In this document: piece by piece, positions 8,547-18,285 of the stretch
Layout of the letters: the number at the start of each line of letters is the position of its first letter
Numbering within the stretch: position 1 is the stretch's first letter
Assembly (NCBI RefSeq): GCF_020405205.1
Contig: NZ_CP084469.1
Span: 3,038,001-3,102,000, forward strand
Source of the DNA: Natrinema salinisoli
GTDB taxonomy: Archaea > Halobacteriota > Halobacteria > Halobacteriales > Natrialbaceae
Reading direction: 5' to 3'
DNA: 64,000 bases
Notes under the pieces: generated by a model
Databases searched by the model: none
What the model saw: the letters and a program-made list of their open reading frames with translations, nothing else
What the model was told of the DNA's origin: nothing
Translations under genes and position numbers: made by a program

Positions 8547-9137
8547 TTAGAAGTCGACTTCGGTCTCCATACCCTCCGTCGCGTCCTCGAGGCCGTCCTC
8601 GCGGAGATCGGACGTCATGCGCTCGGAGAGATCGGCGTCCGCGAGGATGCTGTCGAACTCGTCGCGGTAGCGGTCGTTGGCCGCTCGAGACTGGTCCTCC
8701 GCCGCGGCGACGCGGCGGTAGCGGCGGATCTGGGCCTCGCTGACGTCGTACTCCGCGGCCAGCGTCGCGTCGTCTTCCTCGCGGTCACGGATCGCTGCGA
8801 GGTCGACCTCGTCGGCGTCGGTCTCGCCGACGAGATGGAGCGCCATTCGGGCCTCGAAGACCGCATCGGAATCGCCCTCCAGCTCGTCGGCGATCTCCTC
8901 GTCGCTCCGATCGTCGTAGAAGCCTCTGGCGACCGTGAGCAACTCCTCGTCCGAGAGGGGCGTCTCGAACTCGTATCGCTCGCGCATCTGCTGGACGACG
9001 CTCTCGAGCCGGTCCGCGTCCGAGCGCTCGTCCCGCTCGATCGAGCCGCGGGTGTTCTCCTGCGATTCGGTGACCGTTTCCTCGCCGTCGGTGACGTCGG
9101 TGAAGATATCCCGGAGTTCTTCGGTTTTCTCGTTCAT
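8547..9137 (-). CDS. cmi4: conditioned medium-induced protein 4 (Cmi4) homologue
   Basis: 196 residues, cytoplasmic, very acidic. Recognised from memory by MNEKTEELRDIFTDVTDGEE at the start and DLREDGLEDATEGMETEVDF at the end, which match a haloarchaeal protein first noticed because its mRNA rises in conditioned medium. The middle contains two helix-turn-helix-like stretches (RSDEEIADELEGDSDAVFEA; DATLAAEYDVSEAQIRRYRR), so DNA binding is plausible. The gene is monocistronic and divergent from the large Fe-S oxidoreductase gene. Confidence 0.7.
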   Translation of the reverse strand: MNEKTEELRDIFTDVTDGEETVTESQENTRGSIERDERSDADRLESVVQQMRERYEFETPLSDEELLTVARGFYDDRSDEEIADELEGDSDAVFEARMALHLVGETDADEVDLAAIRDREEDDATLAAEYDVSEAQIRRYRRVAAAEDQSRAANDRYRDEFDSILADADLSERMTSDLREDGLEDATEGMETEVDF

Positions 9138-9318
9138 GGGTGCACACTCCAGACGGGAGTCTATTTAAGCCTGTTGCCAGATTACGTTGGGCAGCTGAAT
9201 CGAACACGGACAACTATTATAAACTCGGGACGGGATGATAATTTTCGCAAGACAGCGGAGGGGTGTGCTACCGAGCAGTGTGGCAAGAATTAAGTTACAG
9301 CCACCCCCCTGATTGGAC

Positions 9319-11505
9319 ATGAACGGTTTAGCACAGTCGGACGTGGCGAGGGAGACGTACTGGGGGATCACCAGCGTCGAGTACGCGGTGTTCTACCTCC
9401 TCGCGTTTATCGCCCTCGCCGTCCTCGTCTACGGCGTCTACCAGCGGTTCGCCCGCTACGCCAAAGGGGACGACGATTCCTTCGCCCGTCTCGACGACCT
9501 TCCGGACCGCATCGTTAGCAGCGCCAAGATCGTGCTCTCGAACGAGAAACAGTTCAACAGGGACCTCTACGGCGGCCTCATGCACTCGTTTATTCTCTGG
9601 GGATTCCTGACGCTCTTCATCGCGACGTCCATTCTGATGGTCGACGAGTACGCCGCCCAGAAACTTCTCGGCTTCTCCTTCTGGGAGGGTGACTTCTACC
9701 TCGCCTACCAGTTCATGGTCGACGCGATGGGCCTGCTCTTCGTCGTCGGCATCGGGATGGCGATGTACCGCCGCTACTGGGTCCGCAATCACCGCCTCTG
9801 GGGCCGCCACACCTCCAACGAAGACGACGTTTTCATCTGGACGCTGTTCGCGCTCGGCGTCGGCGGCTTCCTGCTCGAGGGGCTGCGCGTCTACAGCGCC
9901 GGCATTCCGGACCACGAAATCGTCAGTTTCGTCGCCTACGGCATGGCGCTGGGCTTCGACGCGATGGGGCTCTCGACGCTGGGTCCCGAACAGGCCGGGT
10001 TCAACACCGCCGGTCTGAACGTCGAGAACCTCCACTGGCTCGCGTGGTGGTCCCACTCGCTGATCGCGTTCTTCTTCATCGCGTGGATCCCCTACGCCAA
10101 GCCGTTCCACATGATCTCCTCCTTCGCGAACGTCGTCACGCGCGACGAAAAGGCGGGCCAGCGCCTGCCCAACGTCCCCTCCGATCTGGACGCGACCAAC
10201 GCCGAGTCCATCGACGACTTCACCTGGAAGGAGATCCTCGACCAGGACGCCTGTACCAAGTGCGGCCGCTGTTCCTCCGTCTGTCCCGCCAAGGCCTCCG
10301 ACCGGCCGCTCGATCCACGTGACGTCATCCTCGACCTCAAGTCCTACCGCGAGGACCTCGACGCCGGCGGCGAGGAGCAGCCCATCGTCGCCGACGGCGG
10401 CACGAGCGTCATCAATTCGGAGACGATGGAGTCCTGCATGGCCTGTATGGCCTGCATGGACGCCTGCCCCGTCGAGATCGAGCACCTCAAGAGCTTCACC
10501 CGACTCAATCGCCAGCTGACCGACCAGGGAGACGTCGACTCGAGCATGCAGGACGTCTTCCAGAACGTCATGCAGAACGGCAACACCTTCGGCGACTCGC
10601 CGCGAAACCGCGGCGACTGGGCCGACGAACTCGAGTTCGACGTCACCGACGCCCGGGAGGAGGAAGTCGACTACCTCTGGTACGTCGGCGACTTCCCGAG
10701 CTACGACGAGCGAAACAAGCAGGTCGCCCGCTCGCTGGCGACCATCCTCAAGGAGGCCGACGTCAGCTTCGGCATCCTCTTCGACGACGAGAAGTTCGAC
10801 GGCAACGACATCCGCCGCGTCGGCGAGGAACTGCTCTACGTCGAACTGGCCGGCCACCACGTCGAAACGTGGGAGGACTGCGAGTTCGACAAAATCGTCT
10901 GTACCGATCCCCACTCCTACAACACCTTCAAGAACGAGTATCCGGAGGTCAACTTCGACGAGTTCGCCGACGACCCGATGATGCCCTTCGAGTACGAGGA
11001 GCAGTGGAACGAGGACGGCGAGATCGACGTGCTCCACTGGACGCAGGCCGTCGAGGAACTCGTGACCGACGGTGCCCTCGACCTGAACGGCACTGAACTC
11101 GACTACACGGTCACCTACCACGACCCGTGTCACCTCGGCCGGTACAACGACGAGTACGAGGCACCCCGCGAACTCATCAAAGCGACGGGCTGCGAACTCG
11201 ACGAGATGCCCCGCAACCGCAGCAACTCCTTCTGCTGTGGCGGCGGCGGTGGCGGCCTCTGGATGGACTTCGAGGAAGAGCCCAAACCCAGCGAGGAACG
11301 GATTCGGGAGGCGCTCGAGGACACCGACGCCGGCAGCGGCGTCGAGAAGTTCGTCGTCGCCTGTCCGATGTGCATGACGATGTACGAGGACGGCCGCAAG
11401 ACCGGCGGCTACGAGGACGAGATCGAGATCGTCGACGTCGCCGAACTCATCGTCGAAGCGATCGGGAAGGTAGACGAAGCGCAGGTCGAAGTCGCGGCGG
11501 ACTGA
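9319..11505 (+). CDS. membrane-bound HdrD-like Fe-S oxidoreductase with NarI-type cytochrome b domain
   Basis: 728 residues. The N-terminal ~280 residues form a NarI-like membrane domain with about five or six helices and several His. A ferredoxin dicluster follows: CTKCGRCSSVCP near residue 312 and CMACMACMDACP near 373. The C-terminal half is HdrD/GlpC-like: HDPCHLGRYNDEYE near 600, FCCGGGGGGLW near 637 and VACPMCMTMYEDG near 681 form one complete CCG cluster site. The first CCG repeat has lost its cysteines. Such fusions pass electrons between a soluble donor (often ETF) and menaquinone; that role is inferred. A TATA-like tattataaac lies about 100 bp upstream (9214-9223). Confidence 0.88.
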   Translation: MNGLAQSDVARETYWGITSVEYAVFYLLAFIALAVLVYGVYQRFARYAKGDDDSFARLDDLPDRIVSSAKIVLSNEKQFNRDLYGGLMHSFILWGFLTLFIATSILMVDEYAAQKLLGFSFWEGDFYLAYQFMVDAMGLLFVVGIGMAMYRRYWVRNHRLWGRHTSNEDDVFIWTLFALGVGGFLLEGLRVYSAGIPDHEIVSFVAYGMALGFDAMGLSTLGPEQAGFNTAGLNVENLHWLAWWSHSLIAFFFIAWIPYAKPFHMISSFANVVTRDEKAGQRLPNVPSDLDATNAESIDDFTWKEILDQDACTKCGRCSSVCPAKASDRPLDPRDVILDLKSYREDLDAGGEEQPIVADGGTSVINSETMESCMACMACMDACPVEIEHLKSFTRLNRQLTDQGDVDSSMQDVFQNVMQNGNTFGDSPRNRGDWADELEFDVTDAREEEVDYLWYVGDFPSYDERNKQVARSLATILKEADVSFGILFDDEKFDGNDIRRVGEELLYVELAGHHVETWEDCEFDKIVCTDPHSYNTFKNEYPEVNFDEFADDPMMPFEYEEQWNEDGEIDVLHWTQAVEELVTDGALDLNGTELDYTVTYHDPCHLGRYNDEYEAPRELIKATGCELDEMPRNRSNSFCCGGGGGGLWMDFEEEPKPSEERIREALEDTDAGSGVEKFVVACPMCMTMYEDGRKTGGYEDEIEIVDVAELIVEAIGKVDEAQVEVAAD

Positions 11506-11885
11506 TCGACTCGCGGTCGGCTCGATTTCGGTGATGCGTGCGTTTCGATCGCGTTCTTCGACAGCCTGACGCGCTGGTTGCGGAGCCGTGTATTCACTGT
11601 GCGGTTAGGATTCCAGATCGTCACGAAATACTTCAATCATCTCGTCTTTCGACTCGTAGTCATCTCGAATTATTCGCTCGAGTACTACCGATTTGGGGAC
11701 GGTCCGTCCGGTCTCAAGACGAATCTCCGCCTGAAGCTCCTCGAGGAGCTCGTTCGTTGTCTCCGTGATCTCGACCGACGGAAATATATATCACTCTTCT
11801 AACTTCTTTCGTAAAACTATTTTCGTCGAGTTTCGCGCCGAACGGTCAGAAACCGCCGGGAGACGAACGGCCCGAGCGGATATCC
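11506..11885. other. 380-bp intergenic region with one gene remnant
   Basis: The only coding signal is the start-less antitoxin-like frame on the minus strand (11605-11790). The remaining ~95 bp on each side are featureless apart from a TATA-like gaaatatatatcac at 11781-11794. Confidence 0.6.
11605..11790 (-). pseudogene. truncated ribbon-helix-helix/antitoxin-like gene without start codon
   Basis: The minus strand encodes 61 residues ending TAA at 11605-11607. They include ETTNELLEELQAEIRLETGR, TVPKSVVLERIIRDDYES and KDEMIEVFRDDLES, a pattern like VapB-type or other small ribbon-helix-helix proteins. A TGA stop (11791-11793) lies immediately upstream in frame, and there is no ATG, GTG or TTG before residue ~52. 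It therefore looks like a gene that lost its 5' end. No toxin partner is visible. It could instead use a non-standard start; I consider decay more likely. Confidence 0.5.
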
Positions 11886-12611
11886 CTAGTCGGAACGGCC
11901 AACCGAAGCCGACGCGTCAGCAGTGGTATCGATCCGCTTTACGTCGCGAACGAACTCGAGGAAGTTCTCGAAGACCAGCTTCGCCTCGCAGGCCGCTTGG
12001 TAGTTCTCGTCCGTGATCTCGTCGAGCACGGACTCGCGGCGCTCGTCGGAGAGCTCCTTCCGATGAACGAGGTCGCGAGCGGTTTCGATATCGTATTCGG
12101 GATGGAACTGGACGCCGAACACGCGGTCGCTGCGGAAGCCGTGGTTCGAGTAGTCGTTTTCGGCGAGGGGTTCGGCTTCGGGCGGGAGTTCGGTGACCGC
12201 GTCGGAGTGGCTGGTGAAGGCGGTGAAGGTCTCGTCGATGCCGTCGAACAGCCGGGACTCGCCGGTGTGCTCGATCTCGCTGTAGCCGACCTCGTAGACG
12301 TCCATGTCCGCCACGGTGCCGCCGAGGACGTCGGCCAGCAGCTGGTGGCCCCAACAGACGCCGAGGAACGGCATTCCGCGATCGATCGCCTCGTCGACCC
12401 ACTCCGCCACCGGCTGCATCCAGTCGTCGTTCCAGTAGACCGACGCACGCGAGCCGGTAACGACGGCGCCGTCGTAGTCGAAGTCGTCGGGAACCGTGCC
12501 GTCGGTGGCGTCGAACTCCGCCAGCGAGGCGTCGAGTTCGCGCCGGAAGTTCCGCGTCGTGTTCTCGTCCCGATGGGCCGCGTTCAGGACGGCAATACGG
12601 GGTTCACTCAT
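11886..12611 (-). CDS. class I glutamine amidotransferase (GMP synthase subunit A-like)
   Basis: 241 residues with the class I GATase fold. The nucleophile elbow is FLGVCWGHQLLADVLGG (Cys near 97) and the catalytic His-x-Glu is VFGVQFHPEYDIETARD. No synthetase domain is attached, and a longer C-terminal tail (about 205-241) follows. Proteins like this are usually annotated as GuaA-like amidotransferases of unknown substrate. Start ATG 12611 gives the standard N-terminal IAVLNAAH strand. True GuaA-A is less likely because the neighbours are unrelated. Confidence 0.85.
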   Translation of the reverse strand: MSEPRIAVLNAAHRDENTTRNFRRELDASLAEFDATDGTVPDDFDYDGAVVTGSRASVYWNDDWMQPVAEWVDEAIDRGMPFLGVCWGHQLLADVLGGTVADMDVYEVGYSEIEHTGESRLFDGIDETFTAFTSHSDAVTELPPEAEPLAENDYSNHGFRSDRVFGVQFHPEYDIETARDLVHRKELSDERRESVLDEITDENYQAACEAKLVFENFLEFVRDVKRIDTTADASASVGRSD

Positions 12612-12744
12612 TACACCATAGTGGCGACTCGAGAAGAATAGACCTTCCGCCCCGCGCCGACATTGCCGAAACCGACGACGGTAGGTTCGGAGGGCCGACC
12701 TCGAGTAGAGCGGCTGACGGGCATCGAACCGCCCGGTCTGACCG

Positions 12745-13992
12745 TTACCGGTGGTGGTAGTTCCCGTCCTCATCTCGGTAGAATCGCTCGCCGGTGTCGA
12801 ACCACCCGTCGAGGAACTGGCCGCGGTCGCTACTTCCGTCGTATTCGGCGCTCTCCATTTCAGCCGGTTCGTACCAGCTTTCGTCCCCTGTCCCGGTCCC
12901 GTGCAGGTAGCCGTCGGCGACCACCGGTCCCGAGAGCTGGAGTCGACCGTCTCCCTCGCCCTCGAGAGCCGCTCCTTCGTCGTCGACTAACCGGGCGCGA
13001 CAGTCCGGTACCGGCCGACCGACCCCCGCACCGTCGACGTCGATTTCGGGCGGCGTACCGGAAATTTCGAACCGCTGGCTCAGCGCGGTCGGACACTCGA
13101 GACGGCCGTAGACCCGCGCGACCGGGACGCCGTGATCGCGGTAGGCCGCGACTACGTCGTCGTCGACCGGGACCTGGCAGATCGCCCGCTCGAGGGAGTC
13201 GGCGGCGGTCCCGAACCCGGATTCGGCCGCGATATCGCGAAGGGCCCGCTCCCGACCCGGGAGCAGCGTTGCCCCTTCCCGATCGATCGCGGTCGCGGCG
13301 TCTCCGGGATCGAACGCCCGGTCGAGGAGCAGCGTGCCGCCGACGTACAACACGGAGAGGGCGACGCGAACGAGACCGTCCGCGGCCGACAGCGGTGTGA
13401 CCAGCGGGACGGTATCGTTCGCCGCGAGCCCCCACGCGACCACGCTCGCGATGCAGTTTCGCTCGACGATGTCGGCAGCGTAGCCGGCGACGGGCCGACC
13501 GGCGTCTCCGTGGAGGGCGAGCAGTGGCCGGCCGTTCGCCGCCGCCTCGTCGAATTCGACGGCACCGCGATCCGCGTCGGTCAGCTCCTCGAGCGTCACC
13601 GACCGATCGAACGGAATCGATCGGACCAGATCACGTTGGGCAGCCTCGGAGACGACGATATCGGGGTCAAGGACCTCGAAGGGGCGCTCGACGGACGCCG
13701 GCGTCAACAGGTGCGAGATCGGGGCGAACGTCGCACCGAGCCGCCGACAGGCGAAGAACAGTGCGAGCGCAGCGACTCGGTTTCGCGTGACGAGACAGAC
13801 GGTGTTTCCGGGGCCGAGATCCAGCGTGGAAAGCCGCTCGGCCGTCCGCGTCGCGATGGTCGACAGTTCGCCGTAGGAGACCCGGTCCTCGTGGATCGTC
13901 TCCGCCGGCGCGTACAGTCGCCGCTCGGAGATGTCGATGACCGCCGTCCGATCCGGGAACTGCTCGGCCCGTCGCGCCAGCGAGAGTGTCAC
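12745..13992 (-). CDS. degenerate adenylate-forming (ANL) enzyme without C-terminal domain
   Basis: About 415 residues from GTG 13992; upstream GTGs at 14007 and 14046 are possible. The N-terminal ANL fold is clear: SYGELSTIATRTAERL, PGNTVCLVTRNRVAALALFF, and later RVYGRLECPTALSQRF and YEPAEMESAEYDG. The ATP-binding loop (normally S/T-S/T-G-T-T-G) reads LLALHGDAGRPVAGYA. The protein stops at FYRDEDGNYHHR, just where the hinge and the ~110-residue C-terminal domain with the catalytic lysine should begin. It is probably not a working ligase and may be a regulatory paralog (inference). Confidence 0.75.
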   Translation of the reverse strand: MTLSLARRAEQFPDRTAVIDISERRLYAPAETIHEDRVSYGELSTIATRTAERLSTLDLGPGNTVCLVTRNRVAALALFFACRRLGATFAPISHLLTPASVERPFEVLDPDIVVSEAAQRDLVRSIPFDRSVTLEELTDADRGAVEFDEAAANGRPLLALHGDAGRPVAGYAADIVERNCIASVVAWGLAANDTVPLVTPLSAADGLVRVALSVLYVGGTLLLDRAFDPGDAATAIDREGATLLPGRERALRDIAAESGFGTAADSLERAICQVPVDDDVVAAYRDHGVPVARVYGRLECPTALSQRFEISGTPPEIDVDGAGVGRPVPDCRARLVDDEGAALEGEGDGRLQLSGPVVADGYLHGTGTGDESWYEPAEMESAEYDGSSDRGQFLDGWFDTGERFYRDEDGNYHHR

Positions 13993-14351
13993 GGCGAGGA
14001 CTCCCACGCTCGAGCACGTAGTAGGCGGGGAGTCAGGCGCAAGCACGAGAGGGAATCAACGATCGTGCTCACCGATCCGCCGGACTGAGACGAATTAATT
14101 GCCGGCTTGGCGCGCTGTGCCGCGATGAGCCGTGCGAGGCCGAACGAAGTGACGGCCTAGAGAAGCGAACGGGGAGCAAAGCGACCCGTGAGCTATCGGC
14201 GAATCGCGGCTCGAAACCGCGAGGGATGAGTGAGTGAGCGAAGCGAGCGAACGAATCGGTTGGGGAGGACGTGGTCCTCCCCGGTGCCGCGGTTCGTCGA
14301 TAGCGTTCGGGACCGGACATCGCACGACTCTCACCCCTTGCGGGAACAGCG
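13993..14351. other. 359-bp intergenic region, mostly repeat element
   Basis: The region lies between the hydrolase 3' end and the ANL-like gene start, both on the minus strand. It contains hairpin-chain element copy B and no convincing coding frame. The promoter for the ANL-like gene must lie in roughly 14010-14100, where aattaattgc (14093-14102) is AT-rich. Confidence 0.6.
14108..14300. repeat. dispersed hairpin-chain element, copy B
   Basis: Short stems follow one another: 14137-14141/14154-14158, 14169-14173/14185-14189 and 14205-14209/14217-14221. The head (GGCGCGCTGTG) and the tail (AATCGGTTGGGGAGG, 14255-14269) match copy A at 7.1-7.4 kb, while the hairpin sequences themselves differ. 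This pattern of conserved ends and compensating stems suggests selection on RNA structure or a mobile origin. Confidence 0.6.
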
Positions 14352-15137
14352 TTACTCGTCGTCCGTGCGTTGCTCCTCGAGAAACCCGAGCAACCGATCG
14401 TTGACCGTCCGCGAGCGCTCGATAAACGCGAGGTGCCCCGCGCCCTCGAGTTCGACAAACTCCCCTCGTGGAAGCCCCCGTGCGAGATCCCGGCCGGCAG
14501 CAGGGGATACCAGTTCGTCCGCAGCCCCGTGAATCACCTGCGTCGGTTGCGTTACTTCGACTAGCCACTCGGTCGCGTCGAACCCCTCGAGCGCCGCCGT
14601 CTGTGCATCCCAGCCCTCGCGGTCGGCATCGCCGTCCGCCCGCCACTCGACGATTCCGTCGCGAACGTCGGGTTGAGCCCCGAGGAAGTCCGCGGAGAGC
14701 CCCGCCGAGAGCGAGTCGCGAAGCGCGTCCGGGTCGTTCGGGGGTTCGAACAACGGCTCGATGTCGAACGCCGACCCTCGAGCGGCGGTTCCGAACAGCG
14801 TCAGCGTCTCGACGCGACTCGAGGTCCGGGCCGCCTCGAGCGCGAGCGCACCTCCGAGGCCACAGCCCACGAGGTGGGCCTTACGAAGCTCGCAGTCCGC
14901 GAGGACCGCCTCGAGGTCTTCGACGAGGGTCTCGAGGCCGTAGGGGCCGTCGGGTCGGTCGGAGCGGCCCGTCCCCCGGAGATCCCAGACGACGACCTCG
15001 TGGGGGCCGGCGAGTGCGGCGTGTTGCCAGCCCCATAGCCAGCCGCCGAGGCCGGCCTCCGGGACGAAGACGACCGGCTCGCCCTGGCCTGCGCGGTCGT
15101 AGTACAGCGAGACCGATCCGTTCGAAGCAGTTGGCAT
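14352..15137 (-). CDS. alpha/beta hydrolase with cysteine in the nucleophile elbow
   Basis: 261 residues, a typical alpha/beta hydrolase length. Oxyanion region: VVFVPEAGLGGWLWGWQHAA. The strand-5 elbow is LVGCGLGGALALEAA, so the nucleophile is Cys where Ser is usual. The acid is in VIHGAADELVSP and the base in LEGAGHLAFIERS. A Cys-Asp-His triad is known in dienelactone hydrolases; the substrate here is unknown. Neighbours give no pathway clue. It ends 14 bp after an AT-poor repeat region and lies 81 bp downstream of alaS on the same strand. Confidence 0.85.
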   Translation of the reverse strand: MPTASNGSVSLYYDRAGQGEPVVFVPEAGLGGWLWGWQHAALAGPHEVVVWDLRGTGRSDRPDGPYGLETLVEDLEAVLADCELRKAHLVGCGLGGALALEAARTSSRVETLTLFGTAARGSAFDIEPLFEPPNDPDALRDSLSAGLSADFLGAQPDVRDGIVEWRADGDADREGWDAQTAALEGFDATEWLVEVTQPTQVIHGAADELVSPAAGRDLARGLPRGEFVELEGAGHLAFIERSRTVNDRLLGFLEEQRTDDE

Positions 15138-15218
15138 ACGTGAACAGAGAAGACGGACGCCGAAAGAAGGGGACGGTTTCGACTCGACCGACGGCTGTCT
15201 GCAGCGTCAAGCCGGTGA

Positions 15219-17996
15219 TCAGGCGTTCAACACTTGCCGCAGCACATCGGGCGCGTCCTCGAGCGCGTCGTCCAGGTCCTCGACGTTAGGGCCGCCGCCC
15301 TGTGCGAAGTCCGGCGGGCCGCCGCCGCCGCCGCCGACCTTCGCCGCGAGTTCGCCGACGACTTCGCCGGCGTTGACGCCGACGTCGTCCGGCACGGCCA
15401 CGACGAACTGCGCGCCGCTTTCGCCGCTGCCGATGACTGCGATCTTGCCCTCCTCGGCGAGGGCGTTGGCGGTCGCTCGCAGTTCGTCCATGTCGGCGTC
15501 GAGGCGCTGGACGACGGCCGTCGCGTCGCCGACGTCGACCTCTTCGCCGCCGCTACCGCCGCTCGCGCGGGCCGCGGCGAGCTGTTCTTTGAGGTCCTCG
15601 ATCTGTTTGCCCCGCCCCTTCCACTCCTCGAAGAAGCGTTCGGCGGTTTCGGGGACGTCTTCGGGCGAGACGTCGAGGATCTCGGCGGCTTCGTAGAGCG
15701 CGTCCTCTTTGACTTGCGTCGCCTCGATGGCGGCCTCGCCGGCCGCGAAGGTGATCCGTTCGACGCCGTCCTGGACGCGTTCGGTATTGAGGATCTTGAT
15801 CGTCCCGATATCGCCGGTCCGAGCGACGTGGGTCCCGCCGCAGGCCTGGGTGTCCTCGTCGACGTGGATCAGCCGGATCTGTTCGCCCGGCGGGATCCCG
15901 CCCTGATAGAGGTCGAAGCCGTGTTCGGCCTCCGCGTCGTGACGGTCGGGCCACTCCTGGCTGACTGCGGTGTTGTCCATCACGATCTCGTTGGCCAGGG
16001 ACTCGATCTCCTTGACGTCCTCCCGGGAGATCCGGTCGTAGTGGCGAACGTCGATCCGCGAGGAGTCGACGCCCTTCTGCGCACCGGCCTGTCGGATGTG
16101 CTCGCCGAGTACCCGCCGCGCGGCGTGGATGACGATGTGCGTCGCCGTGTGATGGCGCATGAGCTGTCGCCGGCGGCCGCCGTCGACCTGTCCGTTGACG
16201 AACTCGCCCTTACCTGGGTCCTCGTCGGTCCGGTGACAGATGACGCCGCCCTCGATCTGGACGTCTTCGACTTCGACGGTCGTATCGTCGGTCGAGAGCG
16301 TCCCCGTGTCCGCGGGCTGGCCACCGCCCTCCGGGTAGAACATCGTCTGGTCGAGGACGACGTCGTAGCCCTCCTCGCGCTCGAAGACGTCCAGGACGAC
16401 CGCCTCGAACTGCGTTCGCTGCTGGTCGTCGTAGTAGAGCTTCTCCGTTTCCGGGAGATCTTCGAACCGTTCGTCTTCCTCCTCGGTCGTCTCCGCGACC
16501 GACTCCGGGGTGTCGTGGCGCTTCGCGACGAGACTGTAGAAGTCGTCCGGAATGTCGACGTCCGCGCCCGTTTCCTCGGCGATTTCCGCGACCATATCCG
16601 GCTGAATGCCGTGGGAGTCGTAGAGTTCGATCAGTTCGTCGGTCGGGATCGGCTCGCCTTTCGTCGCGTACTCCTCGGCCAGCGTCTCGACTCGGCGGCC
16701 GCCCCGCTCGAGCGTCTCGCGGTACTTCTCGACCTCGGTGCGGACGATGTCGCGGATGGTGTCGCGGTTCTCGTAGTCGAGTCGCTCGGCCTGCATGTCG
16801 ACGAGTTCGTCCAGCGGCGCGTCGACGCCGACGGTGTCACAGAGGCGCTTCGTACGCCGGAGGACCATCCGCGTGAGATACCCCGTGCCGACGTTCGAGG
16901 GGACGATGCCGTCCCCGAGCATGTACGCCAGCGTGCGGCAGTGGTCCGCGATCGCGTAGATGTCCTCGAGGGGCTCCATCAGTTCCTCGAGTTCCGTCGC
17001 GTCGACGCCGAGCTCGCCGGCGATCTCGCCGCGGGCGGTCTCCATGTCCTCGGCCTCGTCGATGTCCATGTGGCCCGCGAGTTTCGCGGTGCGATGGATC
17101 AGCTCCTCCTCCTCGTCGGTGTGCGCGAGACCCGCGTTGTCCTTGAGGAAGGCGATCATGTCGGGATAGACCGCCTCGTAGACGGTCGGCGTGCCCTGGG
17201 AGACCCAGGTCCACCGCTCGAGCCCGTAGCCGGTGTCGACGATGTAGGTGTCCATCGGGCTGTAGCGGTTCCCGTCTTTCATCTCATACTCGCCGTCCGG
17301 GTCCTGTTCCATGGACATGAAGACCAGCGTGGCGAGTTCGACGCCGCGGTAGATGACCTCGATGGCGGGGCCGGCGTTGCCGCCGCCGACCCACGGGTCT
17401 TCGATGTAGATGACCTCCTCGAGATCGACGCCCATCGAGTCGAAGAAGCCGTCGCAAAGTTCGACGGTCTTGTCCTTCCAGTAGACTTCGCCGTGGTAGG
17501 CGTACTCGTCTTCCTCGACGTCCTCGCGCGTGTTGAACGCGTGGTGGGCCATCATCTCGAAGGCCATCGTGTGCCGTCCCGTCTTGCCGACGTTGTCGAT
17601 GTCCTGCATCCGGATGCAGGGCTGGGAGACGCAGAGCGGGTTCGCCGGGGGCGGCGTCTCGCCGCTCGTCACCAGCGGCTGGAAGTCGTAGATCGACGCC
17701 TGCGTCAGCAGGACGTCGTCCCGCCAGCGGTTCGCCGCGACCGGATAGGGGTCGATACGCTCGTGCTCGTTGGCCTCGAAATAAGAGAGAAAGGCCTCGC
17801 GCATCTCCGCTAAGTCGTACGACTCGTCGAATCCCGAGTTGTCGATGAAGCCGTACTCCTCGCAGGGCGGTTCGCCGCAGGTTACCCTGCTCTCGTCGCG
17901 CGTCCAGAAGTGAGCGCCACACTCCGGACACTCCTTGCGCTCGAATCCTTCCTCCTCGAAGTACTCGAGGCGGTACTCCTCCTCTAGTTCGCTCAT
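15219..17996 (-). CDS. alaS: alanyl-tRNA synthetase (archaeal type)
   Basis: 925 residues; it charges tRNA-Ala. ATG 17996 gives [20 protein letters not shown] and then a zinc-binding CPECGAHFW element. The class II catalytic core spans about 60-330 ([40 protein letters not shown]). The editing domain carries [17 protein letters not shown] and [19 protein letters not shown], i.e. the HxxxH and Cys-x3-His zinc ligands that clear Ser/Gly mischarging. The C-terminal oligomerisation domain ends in a Gly-rich stretch ([20 protein letters not shown]). All expected domains are present. Confidence 0.97.
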   Translation of the reverse strand: MSELEEEYRLEYFEEEGFERKECPECGAHFWTRDESRVTCGEPPCEEYGFIDNSGFDESYDLAEMREAFLSYFEANEHERIDPYPVAANRWRDDVLLTQASIYDFQPLVTSGETPPPANPLCVSQPCIRMQDIDNVGKTGRHTMAFEMMAHHAFNTREDVEEDEYAYHGEVYWKDKTVELCDGFFDSMGVDLEEVIYIEDPWVGGGNAGPAIEVIYRGVELATLVFMSMEQDPDGEYEMKDGNRYSPMDTYIVDTGYGLERWTWVSQGTPTVYEAVYPDMIAFLKDNAGLAHTDEEEELIHRTAKLAGHMDIDEAEDMETARGEIAGELGVDATELEELMEPLEDIYAIADHCRTLAYMLGDGIVPSNVGTGYLTRMVLRRTKRLCDTVGVDAPLDELVDMQAERLDYENRDTIRDIVRTEVEKYRETLERGGRRVETLAEEYATKGEPIPTDELIELYDSHGIQPDMVAEIAEETGADVDIPDDFYSLVAKRHDTPESVAETTEEEDERFEDLPETEKLYYDDQQRTQFEAVVLDVFEREEGYDVVLDQTMFYPEGGGQPADTGTLSTDDTTVEVEDVQIEGGVICHRTDEDPGKGEFVNGQVDGGRRRQLMRHHTATHIVIHAARRVLGEHIRQAGAQKGVDSSRIDVRHYDRISREDVKEIESLANEIVMDNTAVSQEWPDRHDAEAEHGFDLYQGGIPPGEQIRLIHVDEDTQACGGTHVARTGDIGTIKILNTERVQDGVERITFAAGEAAIEATQVKEDALYEAAEILDVSPEDVPETAERFFEEWKGRGKQIEDLKEQLAAARASGGSGGEEVDVGDATAVVQRLDADMDELRATANALAEEGKIAVIGSGESGAQFVVAVPDDVGVNAGEVVGELAAKVGGGGGGPPDFAQGGGPNVEDLDDALEDAPDVLRQVLNA

Positions 17997-18285
17997 TACG
18001 CGTGTATTGGCCCTGCAGCGCGTAAAACAGTTCCGCAACCGCCGTCGGACGCGCGGTCGGCGGGGCTCGAGCGCGTCGGTCGACCCGCCGTCAGCGATCG
18101 ATCTGGCCGGCGTATCGCGTCGGTCTCCGGTCCACTGCTATCGAGCATCCGTTCGGACCGTCCGCGGTATCGACCGATTTCTTGGATTTTCTTTACTTTC
18201 GATTGAAAAATTCACTACGCTGTCCAGTAAATCCTTAACGGTGGAATCACCTCTCGGTACATAGACTAGCGCGGACTCCGACGCA

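Noticed and set aside
9328-11133. 601-codon minus-strand open frame
   Set aside because: Antisense of the Fe-S oxidoreductase gene; Val/Asp/Glu-rich with no recognisable fold.
15234-17813. 859-codon plus-strand open frame
   Set aside because: It is the antisense shadow of alaS; high GC keeps the opposite frame open, and the translation is Val/Asp/Leu-rich with no domain.
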